Positions 16,297 to 25,500 of a stretch of DNA of 64,000 bases are shown in pieces (position 1 is the stretch's first letter; every line of letters begins with the position of its first letter). This DNA comes from JANWJE01 sp044326545 (GTDB lineage: Bacteria > Chlamydiota > Chlamydiia > Chlamydiales > Parachlamydiaceae). Position numbers and translations under genes: made by a program. Location: assembly GCA_044326545.1 (NCBI GenBank), contig JBIRBM010000001.1, positions 223,498 to 287,497 on the forward strand, read 5' to 3'. The notes beneath the pieces were generated by a model that had not been told where the DNA came from, made no database searches, and saw nothing but the letters and a program-made list of their open reading frames with translations.

Positions 16297-18684
16297 ATGA
16301 TGAGTGACATGACACAAACGGCTCCGATGGTAAATTTGACAATTGATCATCAATGTATCACGGTCCCTCAAGGAACAACTGTTTATCAAGCAAGCAAGCA
16401 GCTTGGGATTGAGATTCCCATTTTTTGTTATCTCGATCGCCTTCCTCCTTTTGGCGCTTGCCGCGTTTGCATGGTCGAAGTTGACAAAATGAGCAAACCC
16501 CAAACGTCGTGTACCCTTGAAGCCAAAGAGGGAATGGTTGTGAGGACGCAGAGTGCGATGGCCAGTGAGGCGCGTAAGGAGATGATTGAATTTTTACTCC
16601 TCAATCATCCCCTCGATTGCCCTATTTGTGATCGAGGAGGGGAATGTCCTTTGCAAGAGAATGCGCTGCGGTATGGTCCGGGTCTTAGCCGCTTTTTCGA
16701 AGAAAAGAGGCATTTTAAAAAAGGGGTCCCCCTCGGGCCTGTTTTGATGCTCGATCGAGAACGATGCATTGTCTGTGCCCGCTGCACCCGTTTTAGCGAT
16801 CTGATCTCGGGTGATCATGCCCTTGAATTTATTGAAAGAGGGTATAAAACTGAAGTGGGGACTCCCGGAGGAAGAGCGGCAGAATCAAAATTTATTGGCA
16901 ACACCATTATGATTTGCCCCGTTGGGGCATTAACAAGTCAAGTTTATCGATTTAGGGCTCGTCCATGGGATAATGATTCTACTGAAAGTTCCTGCACTTT
17001 ATGTCCGGTAGGATGCAGCATGATGTTAGATTCTCGAGATGGAGAAATCATGCGGACAAGATCGCGGGAAAATCGGGATCTCAATGACATATGGCTATGC
17101 GACAAAGGGTGGTTTGGATATGAGTTCGCCTACAGCGCTGAGCGTTTAATGCACCCTCTGATTCGTCGAAATGGTTTGTTGGAGCCAGCTTCTTGGGATG
17201 AGGCGCTCTCTCTTGTGGCAACAACAATTGAATTGAAAAAAAAAGAGGGGAAAATTGCAGGATTCGGGGGGAATCCATTGACTTTCGAAGAAAATGATCT
17301 GTTTCAACAATTGATGCGAAAAGGAGCCGGCACCCCTCATCTTGATCACCGGATCGGAATGCCTTTGCTCACAATTGAAGAAGAGGGGATTTGCCCCGGA
17401 ATGGAAATCATGATAAAGGAGTGTGAAGAGCTAGCATTTGCTGCGTTGATTGGCTTAGATCTCACCGAAGAGTTTCCCTTAATTTGGCTTCGCCTCCGTC
17501 AGGCGATCAATAAAGGGGCTCATGTTGCATTTATGGGCCATTTTTCCCCTGAAATTTCCCCTTATTTATCACAGACGACTTTACATCGACCCGGTGAAGA
17601 ACTCCAGACATTGAAAAAGCAGCTTCCCTCTTTGATTGAAATGGCTAAACAAGGGAAAAAAGGGGCATTTTTTATTGGATCTCAGTATTTGAGGTCTCCT
17701 GATCGGCGGGCAATTTTATCGCTATTATTGCAATGGCGCCAAGATTACCCCTCTATCAGTTTAAATAGCATGGAGGGAAGGGGAAATAGTCTTGGGGCGC
17801 GTTTGGCCGGATTGCGCCCTGATGCCGGCCCTTTTGCAGAGCCTTTGCCTTATTGCGGGATGAATGCTGCCCAAGTGCTTGAAACTGGAGCAAAAGAGGG
17901 ATGGGGGATGTTGTATGTTGTCGGGGCAAATCCTGCTTTGAAGTTTCCTTCAATGCTATGGGAAAGAGCGAGATCTAAAACTGAGTTTTTGGTTGTTCAA
18001 GATCTTTTTTTAACCGAGACGGCAAGGGAAGCTGATGTTGTCCTCCCCAGCTTGAACTTTCTTGAAAAAACGGGGAGTTTTGTCAATATTGAAGGAAGGA
18101 TTCAGTCTCTAAACCCTGGTAAAGAAATTCCGCAAGGACTCTATAGCGATGGTGATATTTTTAAGGAAATTGGTAAAAAGTTAACCCCTCCTCTTGGGTT
18201 TAATCCTTTGCCTCTTGCACGATTGCGCTCAGACCTTGTCTTCTTAAAAAAACATCCATTTGTCGAACGAGGCGAAAGGGTCGAGAAAAAAGAGGAGGAA
18301 GAGGAGGGAAGCGAGGGGCGTTTTCTTTTAGCCAGTTTTAGCCACTCCCTTTTTGACTGCGGTGTGAGAATGAACCACAATTTGCATTTGCGCAAGCTTG
18401 TTAAACAGCCGATGTTTCGTCTTTCGGCAAAAGAAGGAGAGCGGCAAGGAATACGCGAGGGGCAGAGAGTGCGATTGGGTGCTAATGGCCGGTTTTTAGA
18501 TGGAGACGTTCAATTTGATGAGCAAGTGGTCGATGGAGTGGTGGTGATTCCAATGGGGTTTGAAAAGGAGATGCCGATTTACGAATTAGGGTTTCCTTTA
18601 ATGAATGGATTGAAGGTTCACATTTTCCCTATACCTGAAAATGAGCACGCTTTTAACCCCGCGTTTTTTCCTGGGCCCAAATAA
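16297..18684 (+). CDS. nuoG: NADH-quinone oxidoreductase subunit G
   Basis: NuoG is the large Fe-S subunit of the NADH module. The 795-aa protein has 2Fe-2S ligands C44, C55, C58 and C72; the His-ligated cluster H104, C108, C111 and C117; a 4Fe-4S set C157, C160, C163 and C207; and an extra set C233, C236, C240 and C268 matching the N7 cluster found in only some bacteria. A molybdopterin-oxidoreductase-like domain without catalytic role follows. A Lys/Glu-rich insert (VEKKEEEEEG) lies near residue 665. This is the last nuo gene here; nuoH-N do not follow. Confidence 0.95.
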   Translation: MMSDMTQTAPMVNLTIDHQCITVPQGTTVYQASKQLGIEIPIFCYLDRLPPFGACRVCMVEVDKMSKPQTSCTLEAKEGMVVRTQSAMASEARKEMIEFLLLNHPLDCPICDRGGECPLQENALRYGPGLSRFFEEKRHFKKGVPLGPVLMLDRERCIVCARCTRFSDLISGDHALEFIERGYKTEVGTPGGRAAESKFIGNTIMICPVGALTSQVYRFRARPWDNDSTESSCTLCPVGCSMMLDSRDGEIMRTRSRENRDLNDIWLCDKGWFGYEFAYSAERLMHPLIRRNGLLEPASWDEALSLVATTIELKKKEGKIAGFGGNPLTFEENDLFQQLMRKGAGTPHLDHRIGMPLLTIEEEGICPGMEIMIKECEELAFAALIGLDLTEEFPLIWLRLRQAINKGAHVAFMGHFSPEISPYLSQTTLHRPGEELQTLKKQLPSLIEMAKQGKKGAFFIGSQYLRSPDRRAILSLLLQWRQDYPSISLNSMEGRGNSLGARLAGLRPDAGPFAEPLPYCGMNAAQVLETGAKEGWGMLYVVGANPALKFPSMLWERARSKTEFLVVQDLFLTETAREADVVLPSLNFLEKTGSFVNIEGRIQSLNPGKEIPQGLYSDGDIFKEIGKKLTPPLGFNPLPLARLRSDLVFLKKHPFVERGERVEKKEEEEEGSEGRFLLASFSHSLFDCGVRMNHNLHLRKLVKQPMFRLSAKEGERQGIREGQRVRLGANGRFLDGDVQFDEQVVDGVVVIPMGFEKEMPIYELGFPLMNGLKVHIFPIPENEHAFNPAFFPGPK

Positions 18685-18691
18685 CACTCCT

Positions 18692-18733
18692 GGTGCGTAA
18701 GATGAGGTTCTAAGATGAGGTTCTAAGATGAGA
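18692..18733 (+). repeat. GGTGCGTAAGATGAG motif followed by a 13-nt tandem repeat
   Basis: Just after the nuoG stop, GGTGCGTAAGATGAG leads into TAAGATGAGGTTC repeated about two and a half times. The first part resembles the recurring intergenic motif seen after other genes in the window. Downstream, TTGACGATATGTCAA (near 18758-18772) is a small palindrome upstream of the Kelch gene that might be an operator. Confidence 0.4.
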
Positions 18734-18829
18734 GAATCAAAAAAATGTAAAAAAATTTTGACGATATGTCAAGTGATGTGATTTGAGTAAATGATGCCCT
18801 TCAATTAGAGGTAGTAAAGGAGTTTTGAT

Positions 18830-20368
18830 ATGCAAGTGAAATGTTCTGCTTTTTTCCGGCAGTGTCTGTTTTTTGTTTTCTCTTTGATGTATGGTTTAGG
18901 TGCTCATGCTGAAGATGAGTGGACTGATTTAACTTCGTCAACCAAACCCTCATTTCGATATTCAGCTGCGATGGCTTATCGTCTGAATGTAAATGATGTC
19001 ATTCTCTTTGGAGGTGCAGTTGGAGGGCAAATAGGAGGAGTCAATCCATCGAAAGTTTATGATGATATGTGGAGAGGGACTTATGTGAACGGTCAATATA
19101 ATTGGGAAGATTTAACTCCTAATAAAAAGCCGACTTACGGCGGGCATTGGCCAAGTCCTCGCTACGCGAGTGCGGCAGCCTCAAATCTTGTCAATGATGA
19201 TATCCTCATGTACGGTGGTCACAATCAATCATCGGTGAGTTCGACAACATATCTTCTGACAAAAGCAAATGAATGGTGGACTATTTCAGCTAATGTTCCC
19301 TCTAAACGATATTTTGCGAACATGGTCTATTTTGGAACAAGCAAAGGGGGCTCCGGTTCATTCAATGGGCAGCCGATTTTTATTCTCTTTGGAGGGCAAA
19401 AGAATGAAGACGTTTATTTTAACGAAGTGTGGGCTCTATCTTATTATTGGAATGGAGCGGCAAAAAGCTATTCTACTCTTTGGGTGAAATTACCGGTTCA
19501 GAATTCCCCCGCCATTCCTGATCCGCGAGCGGAAATGTCGATGGTGAATCATCCTGATGGTAAAGAGGGATTCAATGTTGTTGTATTTGGAGGAAAAACG
19601 GGACAAGCCTCGAATACAGCAACCAATCAATTATGGGTCATGAAACCAAGTATCATCTATTACCCCAGCAGCACGGTATCGTCTGTTGAATGGAAAGAGG
19701 TGACTCCTCTTGCTTCTCCCTCTCCCCGTTATGGGCAGAGCATGACGTATGATTCACTCCTTCGTCAATTTGTGATGTATGGTGGGTATGATAGTTCAGG
19801 TAATGTGCTTGGGGACACTTGGATATTGCATTATGATTCAAATCTAGATCTTTACAGCTGGGAAAACATCAATTCTTCTTTATCTCCCCCTCTTTTGGGT
19901 TTGGCTTCAATGGTTTATGATAGAAAATCTCAATTTTCCCTTCTTTTTGGAGGACAAACCAGTGGCGGAGGTTCCCTTAATTTAACGTACGGTTTTAATG
20001 TCCCGGCCAAAACAGTTGAGATTGTGGGGGCTAAGCGAATCGAGGTGACTTCTCAAGCGCGTATTAAAAGGCCAAGAAAAGCCTGCTATGATCTCATTAA
20101 AGTCAGAGTGGCGATTGGTCTTCCTCTTGTCGTGCAGTTTAAGGCATTTCGCAATGCAGCCTTAACAAAATTAGACCAAGAGATTCCAAATGATCAACCT
20201 ATAGCCGAATTCAAAATACCTGTAAGAAATTGCAGTAAGCCTGGACGTTATTGGATTACCGCTGTTGATGCGGAGGGTCATGAAACGGCTGCAACATTTG
20301 TTAAAATTAAAGCAAAGAGGAAAAACGCTCACTTTCCCAACAAGCATGCAGATTGTGGGTGTTTTTAG
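18830..20368 (+). CDS. secreted Kelch-repeat beta-propeller protein
   Basis: The 512-aa product begins with a signal peptide (about residues 1-27, cleavage after AHA). Six Kelch-type blades follow, marked by strand-Gly-Gly motifs: VILFGGAVG, DILMYGGHN, FILFGGQKN, VVVFGGKTG, FVMYGGYDS and SLLFGGQTS, most followed by a Trp (D-x-W or E-V-W-A-L). The last ~120 residues form a separate basic domain with paired cysteines (KACYDL, RNCSKPG) and a Lys-rich tail. AAAGGAG precedes the ATG. Kelch propellers are protein- or glycan-binding scaffolds, so a surface or secreted role is likely; the ligand cannot be read from sequence. It is convergent with the phospholipase D gene. Confidence 0.8.
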   Translation: MQVKCSAFFRQCLFFVFSLMYGLGAHAEDEWTDLTSSTKPSFRYSAAMAYRLNVNDVILFGGAVGGQIGGVNPSKVYDDMWRGTYVNGQYNWEDLTPNKKPTYGGHWPSPRYASAAASNLVNDDILMYGGHNQSSVSSTTYLLTKANEWWTISANVPSKRYFANMVYFGTSKGGSGSFNGQPIFILFGGQKNEDVYFNEVWALSYYWNGAAKSYSTLWVKLPVQNSPAIPDPRAEMSMVNHPDGKEGFNVVVFGGKTGQASNTATNQLWVMKPSIIYYPSSTVSSVEWKEVTPLASPSPRYGQSMTYDSLLRQFVMYGGYDSSGNVLGDTWILHYDSNLDLYSWENINSSLSPPLLGLASMVYDRKSQFSLLFGGQTSGGGSLNLTYGFNVPAKTVEIVGAKRIEVTSQARIKRPRKACYDLIKVRVAIGLPLVVQFKAFRNAALTKLDQEIPNDQPIAEFKIPVRNCSKPGRYWITAVDAEGHETAATFVKIKAKRKNAHFPNKHADCGCF

Positions 20369-20413
20369 CCTTTGTTCTCAATGATGGTTGATCCGGCCCG
20401 TTTTGAGATCGAA

Positions 20414-20441
20414 GTAGAAGGGGAGATAGACTCCCTTCTAC
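20414..20441. terminator. bidirectional stem-loop between convergent genes
   Basis: GTAGAAGGGGAG (20414-20425) pairs with CTCCCTTCTAC (20431-20441) across a 5-nt loop with one bulged base. The right arm contains the stop codon of the phospholipase D gene. The position between two gene ends suits a shared terminator. Confidence 0.6.
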
Positions 20442-22339
20442 CCGATTAATGGGGCCATCATCTTATGCAAAAACGCTTGGAAATAGTCTGAGGTCGTTAA
20501 AATTGTTGGATTTTCAATTTTTTTAGAATACTGAATATCAAGATCACAAATCTTCATCGTCTCTTCAGCAAATTGTTTTGATCTGGCAAAAAAATTGAGT
20601 TCGTGATCGGATGCTGTTTCTAAACTTTTGTATCCTAAATTACTACTTCCTGCAATCACACGGTCATCGATGAGAATGACTTTTTTATGATTTCCTTTTT
20701 TGATTTGTTGAAATTCGTACACCTCAACAGCTTCTTTTCTTTCTTCTGATAGAGAATTGATCAGATAAGCGTAGTTACATTTATTTCTTGGGCCGAATGC
20801 AAAATGAGAGGACGGGCAATCTTTGTAGATTCCAGATGTAATAATTTTAATGTTGACTCCTCGCTCGGCAGCCTCAATGAGAGCTTTCATAATCCGCTGA
20901 CTGGGATGGAAATACATGTGGTTAATGACAATCCGTTTTTTTGCGCTTTGAATTCTCTTTTCCAGCTCTTGAGCGAATTTACTAAAATTGTGCTCAGGAC
21001 CCGAAGCAAAAATCTGACAAGCCACATCAGAGCTCTTCTTCTTTGAGTCATCAAAGTAAGGAACTTTTGTTTTAATGCTGTCCCAATTTGGAATCGGTGT
21101 CTTTAATAATTGAATGACAAGATTATCTTCTTGGTTAATCTCTGTTGAACGCCCTGTAAAAACACCTAATTGATTGACATTAAAATGATGGGGTTCAAAT
21201 GAATTGTTCAGCATTCGATTATATTGCTGCCAGCGATGACATAATAAAAGCATTTGTTTATAGACCTGTTTTCCAATCGAATTTTTTCCTCCTTCGCATC
21301 GGAAAACAAAATCCATATCACGGAAATTTCCAGGGATCAACTTTCCTATGAATCCATCATCGGCGTTTGGGTTAAGAGAGAGGGTGGAGGAGGGCAATTG
21401 GCTTGCGTTTGTTAAAGGGAAAACCGTCTCCCCACTGATTGGCAAAGTAGGTAACTCTGGAGGTTGTTCAGGCAAGTCTATCAAATCAGAAGAACACATG
21501 TCACCTTTAAGAGCGATTTCTCTGTCGAAAATCTCTCTTTGTCGTGCTTGGTTTTTTAGGAATTCATCTTTTGTTAAATGATCCAAACCGGTTTGAGCAA
21601 AATTATCTTTTACCCCGCTTCCACCTAAAATGAAATATTTGCCATAGTCGATCACCGTACATTTTGTATGATTTGTACTCTTTTTTAAACCGGTGGAAAC
21701 ATGCCAAATATCAGGGCTTTCAACTAAAGAAAAGTTATTTGGAAATTGGGTTGATAATTTTTGAATTGTTTTTGCATTCCCATTTTTAATGAAATTTGGA
21801 GACGAAAGGATAATGACCTTTAAGTGAGGTTTTTTTTTAATTTGAGCTTCAACGAGTCTTAAAAAATTAGCAAAACTCGTTCCCCCGCAATAATTGCCTG
21901 ATAAGACAATGTTATGCTCAGCTGCCTTGATCAGATCTTCTCTCCAGACTTCAGTGTCAGCGCAATGCTCGGTTGGAATGGCTTGACACTTTCCTTGAAG
22001 ACCCGATACTTCAAATTTTTTGACTTGTTCTGCATTTTGAAAGACGATTCCAGCTGTCTCGCAAATCTGTTTATAGTTGGAGTAGTTTGAGCTATAATAG
22101 AGGAATGAACTTCCGATAAATCCTGCGCTTCCAATGACGAAAACCTTAAAAGAGGCGATTCCCAGGGCCATAAGACATGCGATTGCAGCTAAAGCAACAA
22201 ACGTAATGTTTCTTAATTTTTCTGCGGCGTCTACCCATTTTGTTTTCTGATGACAACAGACATTTCCACTCGATCCCGGGCTATGGTAGCCAAAAGATGA
22301 ATTCTGTAATCTATAATTACAATTTTTTAATTCATTCAT
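20438..22339 (-). CDS. membrane-anchored phospholipase D family protein
   Basis: PLD enzymes use two HxKx4D (HKD) motifs to hydrolyse phosphodiester bonds. Here motif 1 is H224-T-K226...D231 and motif 2 is H551-K-K553...D558, followed by GSSNLGYKS. The 633-aa protein has two adjacent hydrophobic segments at about 44-62 and 65-83, forming a hairpin anchor of the kind seen in chlamydial inclusion-membrane proteins; the anchor resemblance is inference. A 200-residue Pro/Ser-containing insert lies between the catalytic halves. Chlamydiae commonly carry several PLD-like genes. Substrate may be phospholipid or nucleic acid. It is divergent from the giant gene at 22567. Confidence 0.85.
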   Translation of the reverse strand: MNELKNCNYRLQNSSFGYHSPGSSGNVCCHQKTKWVDAAEKLRNITFVALAAIACLMALGIASFKVFVIGSAGFIGSSFLYYSSNYSNYKQICETAGIVFQNAEQVKKFEVSGLQGKCQAIPTEHCADTEVWREDLIKAAEHNIVLSGNYCGGTSFANFLRLVEAQIKKKPHLKVIILSSPNFIKNGNAKTIQKLSTQFPNNFSLVESPDIWHVSTGLKKSTNHTKCTVIDYGKYFILGGSGVKDNFAQTGLDHLTKDEFLKNQARQREIFDREIALKGDMCSSDLIDLPEQPPELPTLPISGETVFPLTNASQLPSSTLSLNPNADDGFIGKLIPGNFRDMDFVFRCEGGKNSIGKQVYKQMLLLCHRWQQYNRMLNNSFEPHHFNVNQLGVFTGRSTEINQEDNLVIQLLKTPIPNWDSIKTKVPYFDDSKKKSSDVACQIFASGPEHNFSKFAQELEKRIQSAKKRIVINHMYFHPSQRIMKALIEAAERGVNIKIITSGIYKDCPSSHFAFGPRNKCNYAYLINSLSEERKEAVEVYEFQQIKKGNHKKVILIDDRVIAGSSNLGYKSLETASDHELNFFARSKQFAEETMKICDLDIQYSKKIENPTILTTSDYFQAFLHKMMAPLIG

Positions 22340-22499
22340 TTAAGCGCCTCTTTTTTTTTAAACATATTGTAACTAAAAAGTGCTTTTTTATCAATTCTTA
22401 TTTTTATGATGTTTTCATTATTTATTTTTATTATTTTTATTTTTATGTTTTCTTAACATTAAATAAACATTAAATTTAAAAATAAAATTAATTAATTGT

Positions 22500-22528
22500 T
22501 TGATTCGTTTTTTTTACTGTGCTATCAT
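22500..22528 (+). promoter_or_regulatory. sigma-70-type promoter of the giant gene
   Basis: TTGATT (22500-22505), a 17-nt spacer and TATCAT (22523-22528) lie 39 nt upstream of the ATG at 22567. The spacer is T-rich. AAGG precedes the ATG. Confidence 0.5.
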
Positions 22529-22566
22529 GATAATAGAAAATAAGAAAAAATACTAAGGTACGGATT

Positions 22567-25500
22567 ATGAACAGTCATTTTTCCCCAATCTATCGTTCTT
22601 TTGGTTTAAAAACCCCCAAACTACCGGGAGCGGACGAGATAGGGACAGGAGCTAAAACACCTTTGATTTCCGCTCAAGAAAAAGACAATCTGAGTCGGAA
22701 AGTGTCTGATTCTGCTTTATCTCAACTGTCGATTGAATCCAACAATCCTCGTTCTCTTGGTTGGCCCACAGGGATTTTTTCATGGATCAATTTAGGGATA
22801 AAACAAGATCTCATTCCTGAGGATGAATCAGACACATTCGGCTGGGGTTGGGGCGATCTCGATGAGGAGGACATTCAAGAGTTTAACGAAAAAGATGAAC
22901 TCCCCTTGTTTGAAAAAGGGACCATTAAAACATATCAAGCAGCGAAAAAAGGGTGGTCGCAATACCTTTTGGGTGAAGTGCTAGAAGCAGGACTGGATCA
23001 ATTATCACCCGTTATTCGGACAATTGCCAGTTCATATCAGCATTTTGATGAAGAAAAGGTGATTTCTTCTCAGAAGAAAGAGATGCTTAACCAGCTTGAT
23101 GATCCTCTCTATGTTGAGTTTTACGAAGTTGTAGAGGCAGCGTTAATCCCCATGATAAAAGAGAATGTGTTAGCCTCTTTGGCAACGAAATGCGGCGCTG
23201 TCCCTGCTCTCATTTCTTCTCAGCACGCTTTAATTGTAAAAATGTCGAAGGTCATTTTGGCGCGTGGTTTTGCCAATCTGGCTAAAGAAGTTAAAGCCAA
23301 TCAAGATCAAATTTCAAACTTTGACGACCAACCCTCTTTAGTCAGCGTGATCTGCCTTCTTTGCGAAAAATCAGGTCAGCACATTAATCCAAAAGTGATG
23401 GAGCGGATTGAAAAGAAATATCAAAAAAATGAACAGAAATTAGCTGTTCTGATTGACAAGCTTTTTCCTGGTGTAGGGGATAGGGTCGACGATAAGGCGT
23501 CCTTAGAGTGTTATATTAAAGAGTATATCGCATCGTCTGACGTCAATCGAAAGAAAGCAATTAAGCATGATTTATTTCCTCTTTTGAATCTTTCGATGGA
23601 TAGTTCCGGGGCAATCTGTGGGTATGATGATAAACAAAAAATAGAAATAGACACTTTCTTCTTTCATCTAGAAGCCTTGCATGCCAAACATCAAGAGCTC
23701 GATGACCTCTTCAAACAAGTGAGCCACGATATTCTTCTTTGTTTATTTCCTCATAAACTATCAGACATTAAAGAAATTTCAGGTCTTTTAACAAATCTTC
23801 AAATCCCTGGGATCATGAACAAAAATGTGGGGGATACTCTTTTTGATCTGATTCAAGATTCTGTCGCGGATCTCTTGCGAGATTCATACCTTCCTCTTGA
23901 ACATAATCATGTACGAAATGAGAAGTGGGAAATGGATCTTAATGATCGGATAGGAGCTCCTGATTTAAAATCTGTTCTTAAAGCCCCATCAGCATTATTA
24001 ACCGCTTTTGCAAAACAGTATATCCAGTCTGACCCAACAGTCATCGAAACTGTAGGGGATGTGATTGATCGATTGCTGCATCCTTCACCTTCTGAAGCCG
24101 AGAAAAATGATTTAGATCAATTAGCCCATCACAACCTAGCTGATTGGCTCGTTAGAACAGTTCAAATTCTAATGAGTGCAGAAAATCCTCAATTATCAGG
24201 ACTCTCGGGTTTTGGTCAGCAAATGATGAATAACTTAACGCTCGCTTTGATGGCCAAAGGGGCGGCATTAGTGATTCCTCAAGATGTTCAAATTAAACCC
24301 GAGAGATTTATTGAGGAATTTAGTCAACGGTTGATTGAAAAAAAGAACGAGATGGAGGGTGATGTTGCGATATCACCAGAATTTTGGATACATTTTATGG
24401 GCGATCTCCCTCTTCCTCCCATTCTTAGAGAGCTTCTCATCCCCATTCTCATAAAAAAAGGGGGGAGTTTAAAAACTCAAGCAAATGCGATGAATCTGGA
24501 GTTTGAACAAGTTAGAGTCATTCATCAAGAAGCATTTAAAAAAATGCAAGGATATGAAGGGGGAGAGCAATTCATTTCAATTACAGAGCAAGTGAGCGAG
24601 CGGATCATTGAGCAAGTTGTTGGAAAAAATATTGAATTGGTCACGGCGTTTGGACTTGGAGAGACATTGGAAGAGCTTTTGGCTAATTACTTACCTGGTG
24701 TGAGAGTCAGTGACGAACTCAAAATGTGGTTCAAACAAAATATCAGTTCTCTTGGAGAGGTAAGCGAAGGGGAGGCTCCTGTTGCAGTTTCTATGCTGAA
24801 GGATTGTCTTCAAGCTGTTCTCCTTAAGTCTATCGTGAATACAATTGAGAAAAATTTTAAAAATGATGGCAAAGATTATGCTGCGCAACTGTTAGGCAAT
24901 ATTCATGATGTGTTTTCCAAAGCTTTCGATGCCTTCGATGATGATCAAAGAGCTCAGTTGGATGCTGCCATCAAGATTCAAGATGCCATTGAGGAGAAGT
25001 CTCAACAAATTGAGAGAATAAAAGGAGACATCCCTCCAAAACCTGACATAACAGATCTCAAAGGAAAGAAAAAATTAGAAGGGTTGATCGAGGTTAATCT
25101 CAGGTATGTGCGAGCCACTGATGATGTGGAGAGATTGACAAAAAAAAGAGATGACGTTCTTGACTCTTTGAATCAGCAAGTGGGCCATCCATTCAATCTG
25201 TTACCTTCTCAACTTGACTCTATTGGAGAATGGGTTGTCCGCCGAAAAATTGAAACAGCTCAATTCAAATCAAAACAAGATGAAATAAAAAATTTAGAAG
25301 GCGAAATCTCTCGTCTTAATGTGCGCATGGCAATCGTTGGACCATTATCTAAACTTAAACAAGAACTCAAAGAAAATGAATGTCTTTTAAGCCTTCTTCA
25401 ATTACCTGGTGAACAATTCCGTTTGATTGTAGATGCCCTCAATATTCAATCGACTTTAAAGCAGGCAGCAAGAGTGCAGGACACTTTATCTGAAGAATTG

